56,846 bases of DNA from Microbacterium sp. Gd 4-13 (GTDB lineage Bacteria; Actinomycetota; Actinomycetes; Actinomycetales; Microbacteriaceae). Below the pieces are notes generated by a model. It was given only the letters and a program-made list of their open reading frames with translations. It did no database searches and was not told the DNA's origin. The DNA lies in NCBI RefSeq assembly GCF_003095395.1, contig NZ_QEIJ01000012.1, positions 1-56,846 of the forward strand. The letters run 5' to 3'. Positions 18,084-25,085 of this stretch are shown here, in pieces. Position 1 is the stretch's first letter. Every line of letters begins with the position of its first letter. A program made the position numbers and the translations under genes.

Positions 18084-18977
18084 TCAGACGACGAGCACAC
18101 CGGAGGACAGGATGCTGAGCAGCATCGGGGCGACGCCGAGCAGCAGGAATGCGGGGAGCGTGCAGACTCCGAGCGGGAGCAGCAGCTTCGACGACAGTTC
18201 GGCCGCCCGCAGCCGTCCGTCGGTGCGAGCCCGATGACGTGCGAGCCAGGCCGACGAGCGGAGCAGCTCGACGGCCGGCACGCCCGCCGTCGTCGAGAGC
18301 GCGAGGATCTCGTCGACCTCGTCGTCGGGGCTCGCGGTCGTGCCGCGGACGAGGGCCCGCGCCCGCTCGACCGACGCGCCGCCGCTCAGGGCGATCGCCG
18401 TGAGCTCGGCGTCGATCCCCGGAACACCGCCCGCGGGGTGGGCGCGGCGCACGAGTGAGGCGCTCCACCGGCGCGCGGCGACGATGAGCGCGATGCCGGT
18501 GAGGAGGCACGCGACGCCCAACGGGTTCGCGGCCAGCACGGTGACGGTGTCGAATCCGAGTACGAGACCGAGGGCGATGGCGACGAGCGGCAGCCAACTC
18601 ATGAGGCGAGCGGTCGCGGCAGGTTCCGCGAGGGCGACGCGCACCTCGTCGGCCGCCTGCTGGCCGTCGCGAAGCGCGGCGGCGACGTCGCGGAGGCTCT
18701 GCGCCAGCGGCGCTCCGACGGTGGTCGCGACGCCCCAGGCCGCCCCCACATCGCGCCATGGGCCACCGGCCGACGCCAGGGCGCTGGGGGCGTCGCCGCC
18801 CGCGGCGACGGCAGCGCAGACGCTCACGGCCATCGTGTCTCCCGCGTCGGCGAGGAGCGTCCACGCCCGGGCGGGAGCCACCCCGGCAGCCAGGAGCACC
18901 GAGAGCCGCAGCACCGCGTCGGCGGTGGCCGCCGCATCCGGCCCGCCGTCTTTCGCCCGCCGCGTCAGGAGGCCCAC
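18084..18977 (-). CDS. type II secretion system F family protein (TadB/TadC-like)
   Basis: The 297-aa inner-membrane platform protein of the Tad pilus has membrane segments around LPLVAIALGLVLGF, LLTGIALIVAAR and, at the C terminus, LGVAPMLLSILSSGVLVV. The F-domain fold occurs twice (segments ADAVLRLSVLLAAGVAPARA and IALSGGASVERARALV), suggesting it merges the roles of TadB and TadC. The GTG at 18977 overlaps the 3' end of the truncated tadA gene by 13 nt, so its translation depended on that ATPase gene. Confidence 0.8.
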   Translation of the reverse strand: MGLLTRRAKDGGPDAAATADAVLRLSVLLAAGVAPARAWTLLADAGDTMAVSVCAAVAAGGDAPSALASAGGPWRDVGAAWGVATTVGAPLAQSLRDVAAALRDGQQAADEVRVALAEPAATARLMSWLPLVAIALGLVLGFDTVTVLAANPLGVACLLTGIALIVAARRWSASLVRRAHPAGGVPGIDAELTAIALSGGASVERARALVRGTTASPDDEVDEILALSTTAGVPAVELLRSSAWLARHRARTDGRLRAAELSSKLLLPLGVCTLPAFLLLGVAPMLLSILSSGVLVV

Positions 18978-19477
18978 GGCAGCCCTTCCACGGCGAGCCG
19001 ATCGTCGCGCAGCACCGGCCGCGCAGCGCCCACGACCCGGCGTGCCCCGTCGGGGTCGCGGGCGAGATGCACGATGCAGCCGATCGCGCTCACGACCTGT
19101 CGAGCGAGCGAGCGGTCGTCGAGACCGGCGAGCGCGCCGAGGGCCTCGAGCCGGGCGGGCACGTCGTTCAGCCCGTTGGCGTGCAGCGTTCCGGCGCCGC
19201 CCTCGTGCCCGGTGTTGAGGGCTCCGAGGAGGTCGCGCACCTCGGCGCCCCGGCACTCCCCGACCACCAGCCGGTCGGGGCGCATGCGCAGAGCTTCGCG
19301 CACGAGTCGCGCCAGATCGACGCCGCCGGCTCCTTCGAGATTGGGCTGACGCGCCTCGAGGGCGACGTGGTGGGGATGCCGCAGTCGCAGCTCGGCGACG
19401 TCTTCGATCGTGACGATGCGGTCGGTCTCGGGCGCGCGCGAGAGCAGCGCCGACAGGAGCGTGGTCTTCTCCACTTG
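18965..19477 (-). pseudogene. tadA: TadA/CpaF-type pilus ATPase, 3' part only (interrupted)
   Basis: Only the C-terminal ~170 residues of the secretion ATPase remain. They begin inside Walker A (KTTLLSALLS) and keep the Asp box RIVTIEDVAELRL, the Walker B region RPDRLVVGECRGAEV and the His box GGAGTLHANG. Upstream of the P-loop lysine the sequence is element DNA (QKHQVE), not the expected G-x-x-x-x-G. The start codon and the N-terminal half are missing and not found elsewhere in the window. Insertion of the conjugative element therefore disrupted the gene and probably abolished pilus assembly. Confidence 0.85.
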
Positions 19478-19500
19478 GTGCTTCTGACGCACCTATTCGA
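19465..19500. other. left element-chromosome junction (candidate att site)
   Basis: TadA coding sense runs undisturbed up to the codons for K-T-T of Walker A (near 19475-19480) and then turns into non-homologous DNA leading to the serine recombinase. Serine integrases cross over at a 2-bp core, so the core should lie within or next to the AAGACC sequence (minus strand). The exact dinucleotide cannot be set without the right end. Confidence 0.55.
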
Positions 19501-19516
19501 TGGAGGTGATGCCCTG

Positions 19517-19708
19517 ATGAACAGGGATTTTGTGATGGCTCAGCCCGCGATGGCTGGCAAGAACACGCGGGCGATGCTATACGTCCGCGTCGGTGCCGAA
19601 GCGGATCAAGAGCGAGCCGAGACAACCGGCTCACGGCAGCGGGACGAGTGCCGGGAGTGGCGCGAGCGCAACGGGTTCGTGGTGGTCGAGGCAGGTGGGT
19701 TCCGATGA
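19517..19708 (+). CDS. 63-aa serine-recombinase-like miniprotein
   Basis: The first gene inside the element has a near-perfect SD (GGAGGTG, 8 nt before ATG). The product looks like the first 60 residues of a serine recombinase: TRAMLYVRVGAEADQE, TGSRQRDECREWRERNGF, VVVEAGGF. In true recombinases the YxRVS motif carries the catalytic serine; here that position is glycine (YVRVG). It stops where the dimer and core domain would continue, and its TGA overlaps the ATG of the full recombinase (ATGA). It may be a regulatory or directionality partner, or a relic of a duplicated recombinase. Its strong ribosome site favours real expression. Confidence 0.55.
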   Translation: MNRDFVMAQPAMAGKNTRAMLYVRVGAEADQERAETTGSRQRDECREWRERNGFVVVEAGGFR

Positions 19709-21213
19709 GCCCGAGCGTGCTGGAACAGCGCCGGCCTCAGACGCGGATCGAGGTTGTCGAGCAGGTCTTGACCTACCTGCGGATCAGCGAAGACCGCACA
19801 GGCGAGGAAGCGGGAGTCGATCGTCAGCGTGCAGACTGCCTGGCTCTGTGCGCTCGTCTCGGCTTGCCCGTGGCCGACGAGGACGTGTTCATGGACAACG
19901 ACACGTCCGCGTACCTGAACAAGAAGCGGCCTGGCTTCGACAAGATGCTCGCCCGCATCAAGACCGGCCCGTCTCGGGTTGTCGTGTGGCACGTCGACCG
20001 GCTCTACCGCAGGCCGCGCGAGCTGGAAGACCTGATCGACCTGGTCGAGTCGCACCCGATTCGCATTGAGGCCGTGATGGGTGGGGCGTTCGACCTGAAC
20101 ACCCACGAGGGCAGGCTGATGGCCCGCCAGCTCGTCGCTATGGCGGCATACGAGTCCGGTCACAAGGCCGACCGCATCCGCCGCGCGAATCGGCAGAAGG
20201 CCGAGCGCGGCGACTGGCATGGCGCTCCGAAGTTCGGTTACGGGCTCGGCGGTGTCCTCATCCCTGAGCAGGCCGTGGTGATCCGCGAGATGGCTGACAG
20301 GTTCCTGGCCGGCCAGTCGCTGAGGTCGATCACGAAGTGGCTGAACGAGGAGTCGGGCGTGCCTTCTCCGCGCGCTGACAAGGGAACGCTCGGAGTGTGG
20401 CACGCGACCACGGTGAAGTCGATCCTGGTCTCCGCGCGTATCTCCGGGCAGCGAGCCTACGAACCCTCTCGGAAGCAGGGCGATGCCCCGAACGGTCGTG
20501 AGATTCTGGGGCCGGGCAAATGGGAGGCGATCATCACCCCGGAGGAGACGACGCGCATCCGGGCGATGCTCGGCAGTCCCGACCGCAGGGTCGGTGCGTC
20601 CTCGGTCACCCTGCTGTCGACGATCGCGACGTGCGGGAACTGCGGGGCCGGGCTCGTGTCGGGGCGACACGGCCGCGGATCGGGCGGCACGGGACCAGCC
20701 AAGCGGTTCTACTACCGCTGCATGCCTGTCCCGGCATATCCCGAACGCGGCGGGCTGACCGTCTCCGGGCCTGGCCTGGAAGAGCTGGTCGGCGAAGCGA
20801 TCATCGCTCGTCTCGCGGTGACGGAGTTGCCCGCCGTCTCGCCCGATACGTCCGGGGTGGTCGGCGACGCGATGGGTCGGATCGTCGGTGCCCGCGCACG
20901 GCTCGAAGACCTCGCCCGTGACTACGGGGCCGGAGTCCTGAGCCGGGGCGAGTTCCACGCCGCCCGTGTCGCAGCGCAGAATGCCATTCACGAGGCCGAG
21001 CTCGCCCTCGGCAAGGTAAACCGCACGAGCGCCCTGAAAGGGCTTCCGATCGGTGACGAAGCCGCACTCAGGCACGCCTGGACCGCGGAGTGGAGCATCC
21101 CGCAGAAGCGAGCGATCCTGACCGCATTGATCGACACGCTCGTCGTGAACCCCGACCCGTACTGCGGTTCCCGGTTCCGCCCTCAGCGGGTCGAACTCAC
21201 CTTCAAGGCGTAG
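19705..21213 (+). CDS. large serine recombinase (element integrase)
   Basis: The 502-aa recombinase cuts and joins att sites through a serine-DNA bond. Catalytic domain: VLTYLRISEDRTGE (serine at residue 28), VDRQRADC, RVVVWHVDRLYRRPRELEDL, EGRLMARQLVAMAAYESGHK. The Recombinase domain begins near APKFGYGL, followed by a zinc-ribbon-like segment with CGNCGAGL and YYRC, then a helical C terminus with VARIAAQ-like coiled character. It is adjacent to the disrupted tadA, as expected for the enzyme that integrated the element there. Its start overlaps the 63-aa ORF stop by 4 nt. A strong hairpin terminator follows. Confidence 0.9.
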   Translation: MSPSVLEQRRPQTRIEVVEQVLTYLRISEDRTGEEAGVDRQRADCLALCARLGLPVADEDVFMDNDTSAYLNKKRPGFDKMLARIKTGPSRVVVWHVDRLYRRPRELEDLIDLVESHPIRIEAVMGGAFDLNTHEGRLMARQLVAMAAYESGHKADRIRRANRQKAERGDWHGAPKFGYGLGGVLIPEQAVVIREMADRFLAGQSLRSITKWLNEESGVPSPRADKGTLGVWHATTVKSILVSARISGQRAYEPSRKQGDAPNGREILGPGKWEAIITPEETTRIRAMLGSPDRRVGASSVTLLSTIATCGNCGAGLVSGRHGRGSGGTGPAKRFYYRCMPVPAYPERGGLTVSGPGLEELVGEAIIARLAVTELPAVSPDTSGVVGDAMGRIVGARARLEDLARDYGAGVLSRGEFHAARVAAQNAIHEAELALGKVNRTSALKGLPIGDEAALRHAWTAEWSIPQKRAILTALIDTLVVNPDPYCGSRFRPQRVELTFKA

Positions 21214-21224
21214 CCACAACGAAA

Positions 21225-21264
21225 GGGAGCCCGCCGCACCTTCCCGAGGGTGCGGCGGGCTCCC
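21225..21264. terminator. bidirectional terminator between recombinase and transfer region
   Basis: GGGAGCCCGCCGCACC (21225-21240) and GGTGCGGCGGGCTCCC (21249-21264) are a perfect 16-bp inverted repeat with an 8-nt loop. It lies between two convergent gene ends and is followed by CGTCTTGT on the plus strand and CTTTCGTTGT on the minus strand, so it can serve both. Confidence 0.85.
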
Positions 21265-21281
21265 GTCTTGTCGCTGGCGGG

Positions 21282-21473
21282 TCATGCAGGATGCTCAGCG
21301 AGGTCGCGGAGCTTAGCGAGCGTCACTGGGTCCTCCACAGCGAACGGAACCCCGGACGCCTCGCACGCTGCACGGGTCCAGCTCGTCACGTCGAAGTCGG
21401 CCGAGAGTGCAGACGCTCCGGACGCGGCACCTGTCGGGCTCGGTTCCGCAACGGCCATCGCAGCCTCATTCAC
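21282..21473 (-). CDS. small hypothetical protein
   Basis: The 63-aa product (MNEAAMAVAEPSPTG... LRDLAEHPA) begins with an ATGA overlap with the preceding gene and ends 17 nt before a strong terminator, so it is the last gene of the transfer operon. The C-terminal half (DVTSWTRAACEASGVPFAV) looks globular. No family is recognised. Confidence 0.55.
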   Translation of the reverse strand: MNEAAMAVAEPSPTGAASGASALSADFDVTSWTRAACEASGVPFAVEDPVTLAKLRDLAEHPA

Positions 21474-22039
21474 GGCAGTTCCCCCGTCTCGGGCTCGAGG
21501 CCGGCAAAGAAGTCGTCCTCGGCTTGGCGGCGGGCCGCGACGTCATCGAGGACGAACTGCACGAAGTCCTGGTCACGGTGGGCGATGATCGTGTCCTCGA
21601 CGGGCTCGGCGGGGTCCTCTCCGGGCCAGGCGGTCTGCCGGGTCGGACGGTCGCGGTCCAGACGGGTACCTGAGGCCGCGACCCAATCGCGAAGCCGCTG
21701 GCGGGCGTCGGCGAAGTCGCGGTGCCAGCCCAATGGCGCGCTGGCGTTCTGCTCGGCGTCGTACGCCGCGAGCCAGTGCAGGTGCAGGGCGGACAGCTCC
21801 CACAGAAGTTCAGGGTGCCGGTGCCAGAACGGAGGGAGCACGCTGGCGGGAAGCCCGTAGGTGTGGCGCAGCCAGTTGACCCACTTGTTGAGCTCCAGCC
21901 ACTCAGCCTCGGCCTCGTCGCCGGTGAGGAGGTTCCAGTTGATGGGGTGGGGCGGTTCCGGCAGCAGCGGTGCGTCGAACTCGTCGGCGGGGTCGTCTTC
22001 GGGTAGTTCGGGCTCGGACGGGTTCTCGATGTCGGCCAT
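21470..22039 (-). CDS. hypothetical protein, DUF4913-like
   Basis: The 189-aa acidic cytoplasmic protein has a proline/glutamate-rich N terminus (residues 1-32) and a tryptophan-rich middle (EWLELNKWVNWLRHTYGLP, VLPPFWHRHPELLWELSALH) with an aromatic pattern like that of the DUF4913 proteins common on actinobacterial plasmids and ICEs. That assignment is from resemblance only. It starts 7 nt after the ssb stop and overlaps the next ORF by 4 nt. The role is unknown; the context suggests an accessory of DNA transfer or replication. Confidence 0.6.
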   Translation of the reverse strand: MADIENPSEPELPEDDPADEFDAPLLPEPPHPINWNLLTGDEAEAEWLELNKWVNWLRHTYGLPASVLPPFWHRHPELLWELSALHLHWLAAYDAEQNASAPLGWHRDFADARQRLRDWVAASGTRLDRDRPTRQTAWPGEDPAEPVEDTIIAHRDQDFVQFVLDDVAARRQAEDDFFAGLEPETGELP

Positions 22040-22046
22040 CGTCGCC

Positions 22047-22514
22047 TCACATCGCCAAGGTCGCTGCGGCCGGCCGGGACGAGCTCGGCGCGGTGAACTC
22101 GGGTGGCACGTCGAGCCGACGCCTGGCCGTCTCGGCCGGCACGTCGGCGGCGATCGTCTGCTCGGCCTGCGCGGATCGTTCGGCGTCGTTGCGACGGCGC
22201 CCGATCTTCCACACCTCGAACTCTTCGCTCTCGACCGTCTTGCCTTCCTTGACGTACTTGACCGGACGGAAGCGGCCCTCGGCGGTGAAGTTGTCGCCCT
22301 TGCTCAGGAGCGCGGCGGCCTCCTCGGCGGCGTCCCCGTAGGCCACGATGGGCATGTACTGGGTGGGGAGCTTCGTGAAGCTCCCGTCCGGCTCCTTGCG
22401 GGACTGCTTCTGCCCGGCCCGCGCGTAGAACCTCGGCGTGCCATCGCGCGTCGGCTCCGTGACCGGCTCGGTCGAGACGTAACCCGAGAAGGATTGGTAG
22501 GTGCGGATAGCCAT
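22047..22514 (-). CDS. ssb: single-stranded DNA-binding protein
   Basis: The 155-aa product resembles mobile-element SSBs with an OB fold: FSGYVSTEPVTEPTRDG, RFYARAGQKQSRK, MPIVAYGDAAEEAAALLSKG, GDNFTAEGRFRPVKYVKEGK, EEFEVWKIG. The C terminus (TAPSSSRPAAATLAM) lacks the acidic DDIPF-type tail of cellular SSB, as is common in element-borne versions. It probably coats the transferred strand. An AGGAGG-type site precedes the ATG, and the CAGGTGCGC element lies 53 nt upstream. Confidence 0.8.
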   Translation of the reverse strand: MAIRTYQSFSGYVSTEPVTEPTRDGTPRFYARAGQKQSRKEPDGSFTKLPTQYMPIVAYGDAAEEAAALLSKGDNFTAEGRFRPVKYVKEGKTVESEEFEVWKIGRRRNDAERSAQAEQTIAADVPAETARRRLDVPPEFTAPSSSRPAAATLAM

Positions 22515-22567
22515 CGGCCTGTCCTCCTGACATCAACGGCGACCCGAGCTGGGGCCGCTCTGCCAAG

Positions 22568-22577
22568 CAGGTGCGCC
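22568..22577 (-). promoter_or_regulatory. CAGGTGCGC leader element (ssb)
   Basis: An exact CAGGTGCGCC (GGCGCACCTG in the sense of the gene) lies 53 nt before the ssb start, in the 72-bp gap after the coupling-protein gene. Confidence 0.5.
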
Positions 22578-22586
22578 CACGCTCTC

Positions 22587-24359
22587 CTATGGGCGGCGTT
22601 GCAGCATCGCCTCGATGCCCGCCCGGTCGGCGCGAAGCTCGGCGGCGTCCGGCCGGCTCGTCCAGACGCGCATCCTCGTGACGATGGGCGGCGCAGCCCG
22701 CAGCAGCACGAGCGCGGTCCCGAACGGGAGCGTGCGGATCGTGTCGGGCGGCATGATCGGCACCCGCCGGATCGAGCGTTGCGCGGAGCGGGAGCCGTGG
22801 TCCCCGACCGTGGTGGAGTCCGTCACCTCGTCGCGCTCGCCGATCAGCGTGGTGAGGTCGTGCAGGTCGCGGCTGTTGGAGGCACCGCCGAGGATGATCT
22901 TGACGATGGAGGCGTCCCAGATCGCGCCGGCCGCGTTCTCCGACCACTTCTCCCGAGCCTGGGCGAGGGACTGCAAGACGGGCATCGTCGTGATCCCGGT
23001 GCCGCCGCCTTCGGCCATCAGGGTGGGAAGGGAGGGCAGTGGTGCGAGATTGCCGACCTCATCGAGCGCGAGCAGCGCGGGCGGATCGAGCCTGGCGCCG
23101 GGGCTGGCTGCGGCGATGCGTCGGGCGGCTTCCACGACGTCTTCCACGAGCGCCGCGACCAGGGCGGCGGAGTTGTTCGCTCCGGCCCCGGTCGCCAGCA
23201 TGTAGAGCGTTCCCTTGGCGCGGAGGAACGCTTCGGGGTCGAAGTCCTCACCGTCCTGCGGTGAGACAGCATCGAGCACGGGAGGGTCAGCGAGGGCGGC
23301 GAGAGCGAGGGAGACGCCTTGCCAGATGGAGTCGCGGGTGCGGGGGTCGGAGTCGATCATCGCCTGCAGGGACTCGGCCCACCCGGTCGCAGCCTTCGGG
23401 TTGGCGGTGAGGATCGCCACCGCATCGGCGGCTGCTGAGGGATCGAGGGTCCACCGGAACAGCTCGCGCGCGGGCCGGCGATCCAACGCTGCGGCGTGGA
23501 GCAGAGCTTGGAGGGCGGTGCGGGTCTTGCCCTCCCAGAACCCGCCGCCCTCGACCCCGCCCGCGGACAGACCTGTGCCGGCCGCCAGGCCGGTCGCCCG
23601 GATCATGGCCGTCAACGGGTCCTCACACCCCCTGATGGGCGACCACCTCAGCCCCGCGGGCACGCCTTCGGCCAGGTGTTGCGGGTCGAAGACCGCGACC
23701 GGGCCGATCTTCTGCCGGGCGCGGAGCGTCGCGGTGAGGTTGTCGGGCCGCGTGCTCGTGGTGACGACCGCTCCGGGGGCATCGAGGATGGCGTTGATGA
23801 CGATGTGCGCCCCCTTGCCGCTGCGGGGCGGGCCGATGAGGAGTATCGAGTCCTCCACGCTCGCCCACACTGACTTGCCGCGTGAGGTGCCGATCCGGTA
23901 GCCGACATCCTCCGGCGTGGGTCTGTCGAGCGAGGGCCGCAGGTGCTCGGCACGGCGCAGCAGGGCGGTCTCGGAAGCGGCGCGGGCGACCTCGGCGCCG
24001 GTGGCGATCCCCGCGATCCGATAGGGGTCGGTCTTCACCTGCCGCCCGTGCTCCCGGATGAGGTACCACACCCACCAGCCAGCGGCCCCGGCAGCGAGGA
24101 TCAGCACGCTGGCGGTGATCCAGTAGGCCAGCGCGCTGAGCCCCGGCGCACCGAGCGGCGCCGCGGGGTCGCCGGGTTCCAGCAGCACACCCAGCCCTGC
24201 TTCGACGCCGCCGGTTGGTTGCCCGGCGCCGGTGATCCAGGCGGCGACGGAGCCCGCGCCGCGCAGGATGGCGGCGAGGATCGCGGCGCCGATCAGGAGG
24301 CCGATGCCGAGGTTTGTCAGCTCGTCCCCGAGTGATCCGGCCGGGCGCGGGGTGCTCAT
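22587..24359 (-). CDS. type IV coupling protein (VirD4/TraG-like)
   Basis: The 590-aa inner-membrane ATPase recruits the DNA substrate to the conjugation channel. Two N-terminal helices (NLGIGLLIGAAILAAIL and the one around WITASVLILAAGAAGWWVW) precede the RecA-like domain. Walker A is ILLIGPPRSGKGAH (residues about 171-184) and Walker B is LLALDEVGNLAPLPSLP near 430, followed by the TraG/TraM-recognition signature MAEGGGTGITTMPVLQSLAQ and IVKIILGGASNSRDL. The ATG overlaps the preceding gene by 4 nt. It is the hallmark gene, with the VirB4-like ATPase, that marks the element as conjugative. Confidence 0.9.
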   Translation of the reverse strand: MSTPRPAGSLGDELTNLGIGLLIGAAILAAILRGAGSVAAWITGAGQPTGGVEAGLGVLLEPGDPAAPLGAPGLSALAYWITASVLILAAGAAGWWVWYLIREHGRQVKTDPYRIAGIATGAEVARAASETALLRRAEHLRPSLDRPTPEDVGYRIGTSRGKSVWASVEDSILLIGPPRSGKGAHIVINAILDAPGAVVTTSTRPDNLTATLRARQKIGPVAVFDPQHLAEGVPAGLRWSPIRGCEDPLTAMIRATGLAAGTGLSAGGVEGGGFWEGKTRTALQALLHAAALDRRPARELFRWTLDPSAAADAVAILTANPKAATGWAESLQAMIDSDPRTRDSIWQGVSLALAALADPPVLDAVSPQDGEDFDPEAFLRAKGTLYMLATGAGANNSAALVAALVEDVVEAARRIAAASPGARLDPPALLALDEVGNLAPLPSLPTLMAEGGGTGITTMPVLQSLAQAREKWSENAAGAIWDASIVKIILGGASNSRDLHDLTTLIGERDEVTDSTTVGDHGSRSAQRSIRRVPIMPPDTIRTLPFGTALVLLRAAPPIVTRMRVWTSRPDAAELRADRAGIEAMLQRRP

Positions 24360-24904
24360 TCGGGATGCCCGACCGTCACGGTGCCGGAGACGCGGCCGAG
24401 CAGGACGACCTCGCGTGTCGGGCTCGCCGCGACCTGATCGGCGGTGAGCAGGCTGCGCATCGTGCCGTCGTGGGCGGCATCGCCGTGAGCGATGACCACG
24501 GCGACCGCCACGTCCTCGCCGGCCACGAATCCTTCGCCGTGCAGCACGACGAGGTCGGGAACGCGGGGCGTCGGGCTCGGCGGGACGGGCGTCGGGTCGG
24601 GTTCGAGGCGGCGGCGTCTGCCGGGAGTGACGATGTCGGTGAACAGCGAGCCGTCTGCCTCACGGACCTCGACCCGTACCGGGGAGCGGCGCTGGCCGGT
24701 GAGCTGGTCGAGGATCGAGGCGAAGGCGTCGCGGCGCCACGGCGGCGCAAACGGCGGCGGCTCGTGCGGCGCGCCGTTGATCGTGACGGTCATGGTGCCG
24801 TCTGCGGCGACGGTCATGACGACGTGCGGGAGCACGACCGGCACCTCCGGGCCCTTGTGGGCCGGCTCGTCGTCGCCGCTGCGCCGGTAGCGGGGGCGGG
24901 TCAT
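24356..24904 (-). CDS. hypothetical conjugation-region protein
   Basis: The 182-aa product is probably cytoplasmic. It contains AADGTMTVTINGAPHEPP followed by WRRDAFASILDQLTGQRRSP and VRVEVREADGSLFTDIVTPG, and a C-terminal beta-rich region (LVVLHGEGFVAGEDVAVAVV). No family is recognised. Similar proteins sit between surface and coupling-protein genes in related elements as far as I recall. It starts at ATG 24904 overlapping the stop of a 16-codon ORF and ends overlapping the coupling-protein start. Confidence 0.65.
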   Translation of the reverse strand: MTRPRYRRSGDDEPAHKGPEVPVVLPHVVMTVAADGTMTVTINGAPHEPPPFAPPWRRDAFASILDQLTGQRRSPVRVEVREADGSLFTDIVTPGRRRRLEPDPTPVPPSPTPRVPDLVVLHGEGFVAGEDVAVAVVIAHGDAAHDGTMRSLLTADQVAASPTREVVLLGRVSGTVTVGHPE

Positions 24905-24951
24905 CGGGCCGCACCGCTGGGTCGCTGGGCGGGCCTGGTCTGCTCGGTCAT
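24901..24951 (-). CDS. 16-aa leader ORF
   Basis: ATG 24951 lies 10 nt after AAGGAG and encodes MTEQTRPAQRPSGAAR; its TGA overlaps the next ATG (ATGA). It looks like a translated leader peptide or a coupling device for the 182-aa gene rather than a functional protein. It is too short for any homology claim. Confidence 0.4.
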   Translation of the reverse strand: MTEQTRPAQRPSGAAR

Positions 24952-24982
24952 CGGTCGCTGCTCCTTCTGTGCGTGCACAGGA

Positions 24983-24992
24983 CAGGTGCGCG
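24983..24992 (-). promoter_or_regulatory. CAGGTGCGC leader element (24951 ORF)
   Basis: An exact CAGGTGCGCG lies 31 nt before the 16-codon ORF that opens the 182-aa and coupling-protein gene block. Confidence 0.5.
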
Positions 24993-25085
24993 GCATCCGC
25001 CATCCCGGATTGGGCTCGGGCTCGGAGAGACGGAGAGGGCACGCACCCTGCGGTGCGCGCCCTCCCTTGACCGGGCCGGTGTGGC

